A stretch of DNA of 19,687 nucleotides from CAYRIY01 sp964424335. GTDB taxonomy: Bacteria; Bacillota; Limnochordia; DTU080; RSA5. A program made the translations under genes and the position numbers. The notes beneath the pieces were generated by a model. It had not been told where the DNA came from, searched no databases, and saw only the letters and a program-made list of their open reading frames with translations. The stretch lies in contig CAYRIY010000068.1 of NCBI GenBank assembly GCA_964424335.1, positions 1-19,687 on the forward strand. Reading direction: 5' to 3'. Below are positions 15,221 to 19,687 of this stretch, piece after piece. How positions within the stretch are numbered: the stretch's first letter is position 1; each line of letters opens with the position of its first letter.

Positions 15221-15308
15221 TCCTAGCCCCGATCACAAGCTGGTTTTGGCGGTTTAACGGCACTCGGGCGCCGGCGCCTCGGACCCATGTCGACGCCCGT
15301 TTTTGGGG

Positions 15309-16187
15309 TTAAATGGGTCTTGCAATGTTTCCGATCCGCTCGTTGATGCCTTGCTCAAAGACGGCGTCGATCACATCCGACTCGGACGCGATCGACGCGA
15401 CTTTCCCGTCATGAGTCATCACCCAAACGACATGGTAACACTGGGGAACAAACTCCCATAGCACCTCCTTGAGCGGCGCGTCCTCACGCACCGCCAGGTG
15501 CCGGCATATGCGGCACCTGGCATGTTTGTACTCAGCGCGCTTGTGGACGAGGTGGCGCATAAACGTGTACGCAGCAAGACTCTCTTCTCTACCGGCGCTG
15601 AAAAAGACGAAGATGGGCACGAGGACGAGGCTGACGCTCGCGCGGCCCTCGATGAGAAGCATTGCGCCCACAATGCCGAGGATCGCGGCAACAAGGCGGC
15701 CGATGCGCGCCGCTTGCGCCGTCGCACGCCGATATCCGATTCGCCGGGTGAGAAGCGCTCGCAGCACCCTCCCACCGTCGAGGGGAAGCGCCGGCAGCAG
15801 ATTAAAGCCGCCGATGACGGCGTTGGCCTGGAGAAAAAGGAGGCCGAGTTCCGTCGGGAGTGGCAAGGCGCGGCCGGCAAGCATCCAAAGCCCGATCAAC
15901 ACGGCGTTGACCAGAGGACCGGCAAGCGCGACCCGGATCTCGACGGAAGGTTCGTAGCCGAGCAGGTCGCCGACCCGAGCTACGCCGCCGAACGGCAACA
16001 GTTCTACCTCGATTACGTCCAGCCCGGCCCGTCTGGCGGTATAGACATGCCCCAACTCGTGCAAGAAGACGACGCCAAACAAGATGAGCGCTTCCTTGAG
16101 CAGTCCACCGAGCCCAAGCAGCGCCATGACGAGGAGAAAGTAGCGGTTGAGCGCAAGACGAGCCCCAAAGAGGCGTCCGACCGTCAT
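15309..16187 (-). CDS. spoIVFB: Stage IV sporulation intramembrane metalloprotease, SpoIVFB-like (M50)
   Basis: Encodes 292 residues. SpoIVFB is a site-2 protease in the membrane around the forespore that cleaves pro-SigmaK. The zinc ligands and catalytic glutamate are in FLHELGHVY (His43, Glu44, His47), and the third ligand is Asp137 in NLLPALPLDGGR, the same positions I recall for the Bacillus subtilis protein. Several membrane spans occur between 15 and 205. The C-terminal part (about 225-290) resembles half of a CBS domain. The ATG at 16187 has GGTGAG upstream and lies 10 bp after a small membrane-protein gene in the SpoIVFA position. The sporulation role is inferred from family and context. 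Confidence 0.88.
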   Translation of the reverse strand: MTVGRLFGARLALNRYFLLVMALLGLGGLLKEALILFGVVFLHELGHVYTARRAGLDVIEVELLPFGGVARVGDLLGYEPSVEIRVALAGPLVNAVLIGLWMLAGRALPLPTELGLLFLQANAVIGGFNLLPALPLDGGRVLRALLTRRIGYRRATAQAARIGRLVAAILGIVGAMLLIEGRASVSLVLVPIFVFFSAGREESLAAYTFMRHLVHKRAEYKHARCRICRHLAVREDAPLKEVLWEFVPQCYHVVWVMTHDGKVASIASESDVIDAVFEQGINERIGNIARPI

Positions 16188-16197
16188 CGGGCGGAGC

Positions 16198-16476
16198 TCA
16201 CCGGTCGGTAGTGGCCGGCACTGCCGGGATCTCGCCCGCGTCGCCGCTTAGCCACGGCGCCCAGCTCCGCAGCCGCGCCAAGCTGCCGCGGAGGCCTTCG
16301 CGCTCCCCGTCACCGAGCCATTCGGAGTAGTCGAACTCCGTCGAAAGCACGTACGCAATGTACTCTTCGACCCTGTGCGTCATCGGAAGGTCTGCCCTAC
16401 TGATCGAGTACACGACGACCAAGATGACGACCGAAAAGAGGACGTTCCTGCCAAAACGAGTCAGATCCAGCGCCAC
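16198..16476 (-). CDS. Small membrane protein, possible reduced SpoIVFA
   Basis: Encodes 92 residues with a single membrane span at about 10-27 (NVLFSVVILVVVYSISRA) and a short outer part of about 60 residues. It lies 10 bp upstream of spoIVFB, where spoIVFA is found in Bacillus. Bacillus SpoIVFA has about 264 residues, with a membrane span and then a LytM-like domain that holds SpoIVFB inactive until cleaved. The segment VEEYIAYVLSTEFDYSEWLG just after the membrane is reminiscent of the juxtamembrane stretch of SpoIVFA, but the LytM part is absent. The GTG start at 16474-16476 has AAAGGGG 4 nt upstream. It could instead be an unrelated small protein; the stop codon is not followed by recognisable LytM remnants. 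Confidence 0.65.
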   Translation of the reverse strand: MALDLTRFGRNVLFSVVILVVVYSISRADLPMTHRVEEYIAYVLSTEFDYSEWLGDGEREGLRGSLARLRSWAPWLSGDAGEIPAVPATTDR

Positions 16477-16564
16477 GTCGCCCCTTTCGCCCGATGGAAG
16501 TTCGGCGTGGAATGATACTCAACTATATGGGCGAATAGGGCTCGCTATTCGAGGGGACAAGGCG

Positions 16565-17695
16565 CTAGAAGAGTATCTTCTGCCGCCGCATGTGCACGTT
16601 CAGCGCGATTCCCACGGCGATGAGGTTGGCCATCAGTGACGTTCCCCCTGCGCTGATAAACGGAAGCGGCAGTCCCGTAACCGGCATCACTCCGAGGGTC
16701 ATGCCGACGTTGATCAGCACGTGAAAGAGGATCATCGAGGCAACGCCTGTGATGAGAAGCGCCCCGAATCGATCCTTTGCAAGGCCGATGAGGCGAACGC
16801 ACCGCCACAAAAAGAAACCGTAGAGCGCAAGGAGCGAAAACGCGCCGAGAAAACCGAGCTCCTCTCCGACGACGGAAAAGATAAAGTCCGTGTGGCGGGC
16901 AGGCAAGAAATCAAGCTGGGTTTGGGAGCCGGAGAACAATCCCTTTCCGAAAAACCCACCCGATCCGATCGCGATCATTGATTGGATCACATTCCAACCC
17001 CAGCCCGTGCGATCGCTGTACGGATCAAGGAAGATCAAAAGGCGGCGTACCTGGTAATCTTTGAGCAACGGAAGCCATCCGTACAGTGAAAGGAGCGCCG
17101 CGGCAGCAAAGATGAGAAGGCCGGCAATGCCGACGACTAGGAGGTACTTTCCAGGAAAACCCCGCACGTAGAGCATTCCAAAGAGTATCCCCACGAAGAC
17201 GAGTGCCGTGCCCAAGTCGGGTTGGAGCATGATAAGCGCCATCGGCAGTCCCACGTGGATGAACGGACTCAAAAGGTCCAGCGGGTGATCGACTTCCTCC
17301 TTGGACGAAAGATGATGCGCCAACGTGATGATGACCACGATTTTGGCAAGCTCGGAGGGTTGAATCTGCACAGGCCCGAGCACGAGCCAGCGCCCCGCGC
17401 CCATGATCGTTGGCGCGAGGAACGGCACCGCGATCAAGAGCAAGATGGTACCGGCAAAAAGGAGCCGCACGTATCTGCCCCAGGCGCGGTAATCGATGAG
17501 CAGAAGCGCCGCTGCCAGGGCGACGCCGATCACGGCGCCCACGGCTTGACGCTTTACATAGTAGAACGGATCGGATGCAACGAGCGTGCTGGTCGCGCTA
17601 TAGATCACCACAAGGCCAAACGCAACCAGTGCGAATGTCGTGATGACGAGAGGCCAGTCGATGTTGCGGACGAGGCGACGTTCGATGTCAAGCAA
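16565..17695 (-). CDS. rodA: Rod shape-determining SEDS peptidoglycan glycosyltransferase RodA
   Basis: Encodes 376 residues with about ten membrane spans. SEDS proteins polymerise lipid II during cell elongation together with a class B penicillin-binding protein. The signature QLDFLPARHTDFIFSVVGEE (about 260-279) contains the catalytic aspartate in HTDF (about 270), and the C-terminal motif GLPLPFISAGGTSLMANL is present. The N-terminal RRLVRNIDWPLV and the HTDF context favour RodA over FtsW. The start is TTG at 17693-17695, directly abutting the minE stop (TAATTG) with no clear ribosome binding site, so translation is probably coupled to minE. The minCDE-rodA order is common in Clostridia. 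Confidence 0.92.
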   Translation of the reverse strand: MLDIERRLVRNIDWPLVITTFALVAFGLVVIYSATSTLVASDPFYYVKRQAVGAVIGVALAAALLLIDYRAWGRYVRLLFAGTILLLIAVPFLAPTIMGAGRWLVLGPVQIQPSELAKIVVIITLAHHLSSKEEVDHPLDLLSPFIHVGLPMALIMLQPDLGTALVFVGILFGMLYVRGFPGKYLLVVGIAGLLIFAAAALLSLYGWLPLLKDYQVRRLLIFLDPYSDRTGWGWNVIQSMIAIGSGGFFGKGLFSGSQTQLDFLPARHTDFIFSVVGEELGFLGAFSLLALYGFFLWRCVRLIGLAKDRFGALLITGVASMILFHVLINVGMTLGVMPVTGLPLPFISAGGTSLMANLIAVGIALNVHMRRQKILF

Positions 17696-17977
17696 TTAAG
17701 AGTTGGCTTTGATTTCCACGCCCCGGCGCACTTGGCGAATGGGGATGTTGGCAATCAAGGCCGTCGTCTCCTCCTCCTGGTCAAATGAAACGTCGAGGCC
17801 CTCCTCGTCGATCTCGAGGTACTTGGAGATCACGCTGATCAAGTCTTCTTTCAGACTTTCCATGATGTGCGGCGACAGATTGGTCCGATCGTGCACGAGC
17901 ACGAGTCGCAGCCTGTCCTTCGCGGCCTTTTTGCTGCCTTCGTCCTTGCCGAAGAGCCTGCCCAAAAAATCAAACAT
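17696..17977 (-). CDS. minE: Cell division topological specificity factor MinE
   Basis: Encodes 93 residues from the ATG at 17977, with GGGGGAT 6 nt upstream; a TTG five codons earlier is rejected because it lies inside that site. MinE stimulates MinD ATPase and drives MinCD off the membrane at midcell. The N-terminal FDFLGRLFGK is a membrane-targeting amphipathic stretch; KDRLRLVLVHDRTNLSPHIM is the anti-MinCD region, followed by LKEDLISVISKYLEIDEEG and a beta-rich dimer domain ending in ETTALIANIPI. Bacillus subtilis lacks MinE and uses DivIVA-MinJ, so its presence here is informative. The gap from minD is about 100 bp. Confidence 0.93.
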   Translation of the reverse strand: MFDFLGRLFGKDEGSKKAAKDRLRLVLVHDRTNLSPHIMESLKEDLISVISKYLEIDEEGLDVSFDQEEETTALIANIPIRQVRRGVEIKANS

Positions 17978-17985
17978 CTCGATAT

Positions 17986-18010
17986 CCCCCAATCACCCGG
18001 TCTTTGGGGT
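17986..18010 (-). promoter_or_regulatory. Hairpin covering the minE ribosome binding site
   Basis: On the minus strand CCCCAA (18004-18009 complement) can pair perfectly with TTGGGG (17987-17992 complement) across an 11-nt loop. The 3' arm contains most of the GGGGGAT ribosome binding site of minE. No T-tract follows, so it is not a terminator. Confidence 0.4.
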
Positions 18011-18079
18011 GCTCTGCCTCATCAACCGCAAGTGCTCGTTCGTTTGCCCACTCAAATCGATCAGTCGAAATCGCCTTGC

Positions 18080-18895
18080 TCATTCCGCTTTTCGGCGCTT
18101 TTGATCAAGGTTGAGCAGGCGCTTCAATCGTTCGACAAAACCTTCTTGATCGAGTTGGAGCAGCGGTACTTCCTCTCCCTCGATCCTGCGCACAATGTTG
18201 TGGTACGCTTCGCCCGAGCGCGTCCTGCGATCGAACACGACCGGTTCGCCTCGGTTGGTGGCGACGATGACGTCTTGGTCGTCGGGAACGACGCCGAGGA
18301 GTTTGATCGCCAAGATCTCGATCATGTCATCGATGTCCATCATGTCGCCGCGGCGCACCATGTCCGGTCGAATCCGGTTGATGATGAGCTTCGGCGTGCT
18401 CAGATCGTGCGCCTCGAGCATCCCGATGATCCGATCGGCATCTCGAACGGCCGAGACTTCAGGGGTCGTCACGATAATCGCCTCGTCAGCGCCTGCGATT
18501 GCATTGCGAAATCCGTGTTCGATGCCTGCAGGCGAGTCGACGATCACGTAGTCGAAGTCCTCTTTGAGCGAGTCGCAGAGCTCTTTCATCTGCTCAGGCG
18601 AGACGGCGTCCTTCTCCCGTGTCTGCGCGGCTGGCAAGAGAAACAAGTTCTCACACCGCTTATCCTTGATAAGGGCGTTTCGCAACTTGCAGTTTCCTTC
18701 CACCACGTCGACGAGGTCGTACACGATGCGGTTCTCAAGACCCATCACGACATCCAAGTTTCGGAGTCCGATGTCGGCGTCTATGAGACACACTCTCTTT
18801 CCAAGCAGGGCAAGACCCGTACCGAGGTTCGCGGTCGTGGTCGTCTTACCGACACCCCCTTTTCCGCTTGTGATCACCAAGACCTTACCTGCCAT
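18080..18895 (-). CDS. minD: Septum site-determining ATPase MinD
   Basis: Encodes 271 residues. MinD binds the membrane as an ATP dimer and recruits MinC to block polar division. The deviant Walker A GKGGVGKT (11-18) carries both lysines, followed by the switch region LIDADIGLRNLDVV and Walker B-like VIVDSPAG. The C-terminus FVERLKRLLNLDQKRRKAE is the amphipathic membrane-targeting helix with a basic tail. The ATG at 18895 has GGGGGT upstream, 23 bp after minC. Confidence 0.96.
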   Translation of the reverse strand: MAGKVLVITSGKGGVGKTTTTANLGTGLALLGKRVCLIDADIGLRNLDVVMGLENRIVYDLVDVVEGNCKLRNALIKDKRCENLFLLPAAQTREKDAVSPEQMKELCDSLKEDFDYVIVDSPAGIEHGFRNAIAGADEAIIVTTPEVSAVRDADRIIGMLEAHDLSTPKLIINRIRPDMVRRGDMMDIDDMIEILAIKLLGVVPDDQDVIVATNRGEPVVFDRRTRSGEAYHNIVRRIEGEEVPLLQLDQEGFVERLKRLLNLDQKRRKAE

Positions 18896-18918
18896 TACGG
18901 GCGGACCCCCTTATTTCA

Positions 18919-19605
18919 CTAGGGAACGTATGCTTCAATCTGGATAACTCCGTTTCTGACTCGCGCGACCTCAGGACCTTCAGGACGCGGCCCGCCCTCG
19001 TCGGGCGGACGGGAAATGTATTGCGAAATGCGCAGTTGTGTCGGTTCGAGTCGGAACGCCATGACGACGGCGTCATCATTTCCTTGCGCGCCTGCGTGCG
19101 CAAGTCCCCGCAGGCTCCCGAGAACCACGATGTCACCGGTGCTCATCACCACGGCGCCGACATTGACATCGCCCATGACGACGACGTTGCCCTCGTAATC
19201 AATTCGCTGACCCGACCGAATCGTCCGCTTGACCAACAGCGTCTGATCCTCGCCACCCGACAGTGTCGATCCCACTGCGTCGCTGCTCCCCCTTAGAGGA
19301 CGTTGATTCCGCGGCTCCACAACTGAAGGGGTTTCAACTTCGTCTCCGACGCCGTTGGCACCTCCGGACTCCCGCAATTTGATGCCAAATTCCTCCATGG
19401 TCGAAGAGAGTGCGTCCCGCTCGGCAAGCGTCAGCGTTCGCCTCCCGGCCTCAAGCCGAAACGCCGCCCCTTTGAAAAAGCTCCCTGCATGCGACAGCTT
19501 CGCACGGAGGTCTCTGATCGCGGCATCGATCGTTGCGCCCTCGTCAATAATTACAGCCACACCATCTCTGCCGCCCTTGAGGACGACGGCATCCTGCCCC
19601 GTCAA
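18919..19605 (-). CDS. minC: Septum site-determining protein MinC
   Basis: Encodes 228 residues; the FtsZ inhibitor of the Min system. The N-terminal domain (about 1-105) acts on FtsZ. A Ser/Gly/Pro-rich linker follows (about 80-120). The C-terminal right-handed beta-helix starts near LVKRTIRSGQRIDYEGNVVV and has GDVNVGAVVMSTGDIVVLGS and GNDDAVVMAFRLEPTQLRIS; the RSGQ surface binds MinD in known homologues. The start is TTG at 19603-19605, with AGGTGA about 7 nt upstream. Directly followed by minD. Confidence 0.94.
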   Translation of the reverse strand: MTGQDAVVLKGGRDGVAVIIDEGATIDAAIRDLRAKLSHAGSFFKGAAFRLEAGRRTLTLAERDALSSTMEEFGIKLRESGGANGVGDEVETPSVVEPRNQRPLRGSSDAVGSTLSGGEDQTLLVKRTIRSGQRIDYEGNVVVMGDVNVGAVVMSTGDIVVLGSLRGLAHAGAQGNDDAVVMAFRLEPTQLRISQYISRPPDEGGPRPEGPEVARVRNGVIQIEAYVP

Positions 19606-19627
19606 CCGATGTTCACCTCGTCAGTGA

Positions 19628-19671
19628 GGGCCGATAGTGTTTTGGCCGTAGGCCAAAAGCACGATAGGCCC
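19628..19671. repeat. 44-bp imperfect inverted repeat upstream of minC
   Basis: The core is a perfect 8-bp stem TTTTGGCC / GGCCAAAA with a 3-nt loop (19640-19658). Pairing extends outward through GTG/CAC and TA/TA to GGGCC / GGCCC (19628-19632 and 19667-19671), with a few mismatches and one bulge. It ends 23 bp before the minC start. No T-tract follows on either strand, so it is not a standard intrinsic terminator. Confidence 0.6.
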
Positions 19672-19687
19672 GAACGGTCTTTTGCCG

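Larger units (their letters stand above)
14851..15308. other. 458-bp non-coding region between spoIVFB and rng, rich in inverted repeats
   Basis: No credible gene was found; open frames here lack family features. On the minus strand, towards rng, it holds a 12-bp palindrome GGCGCCGGCGCC (15267-15278), a TTGACA box (15215-15220), AACCT/AGGTT (15191-15208), a perfect 8-bp inverted repeat AACCAAAC/GTTTGGTT (15161-15188), a GGCAAATGA-like tandem repeat near 15032-15048, and the palindrome GTGCCGGCAC (14953-14962). It probably carries the rng promoter and a long 5' untranslated region. Confidence 0.6.

Noticed and set aside
14854..15312. Plus-strand 152-codon open frame opposite the spoIVFB-rng gap
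   Set aside because: No ribosome binding site of quality, composition unlike a protein, no family features, and opposite to all neighbours.
16539..16563. Inverted repeat CGAATA/TATTCG between rodA and the small membrane protein gene as a terminator
   Set aside because: No T-tract after the stem and a short arm; left unannotated.

Overview
The window reads as the chromosome of a moderately GC-rich Bacillota (Firmicutes) bacterium. It has strong AGGAGG-type ribosome binding sites, many GTG and TTG starts, an L27 precursor with its Prp protease, and sporulation genes of the SpoIVFA/SpoIVFB type. The gene order minC-minD-minE-rodA-(spoIVFA-like)-spoIVFB-rng-rplU-prp-rpmA-obg-proB-proA-nadD-yqeK-LCP-rsfS-yqeM resembles Clostridia or early-branching, Alicyclobacillus-like lineages more than Bacillus: minE is present, spo0B is absent between rpmA and obg, and rng precedes rplU. 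I cannot name the species.

Positions 1-2514 are an accessory sugar-uptake segment, visibly richer in A/T than the rest. A plus-strand AraC-family regulator (1645-2514) is divergent from a minus-strand operon. That operon holds an ABC sugar-binding protein (253-1497) and the start of a probable beta-propeller protein that runs off the left edge (1-231). The segment ends against the 3' end of a tRNA-Ala(GGC) gene (2574-2649, minus), which has a near-consensus promoter and a terminator.

Positions 2752-19605 are core genome, all on the minus strand. Read in the direction of transcription (right to left), they begin with division-site selection and cell shape (minC, minD, minE, rodA). Next come a small SpoIVFA-like membrane protein and the SpoIVFB intramembrane protease. 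A 458-bp non-coding region with several inverted repeats lies upstream of rng (RNase G). A promoter and a structured leader precede the rplU-prp-rpmA operon, which ends in a perfect intrinsic terminator. These are followed by obg, proB, proA, nadD and yqeK, a second intrinsic terminator, an LCP-family ligase, rsfS, yqeM and a glutamate dehydrogenase gene.

The segment is mostly ordinary housekeeping. The points worth following are a probable CTG start for rsfS, a reduced SpoIVFA, a long structured rng leader, alternative hairpins in the rplU leader, terminators placed immediately before obg and LCP, a hairpin over the minE ribosome binding site, a long inverted repeat upstream of minC, and a sugar-binding protein with no lipoprotein cysteine. 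I found no CRISPR array, insertion sequence or clearly novel multi-gene system.
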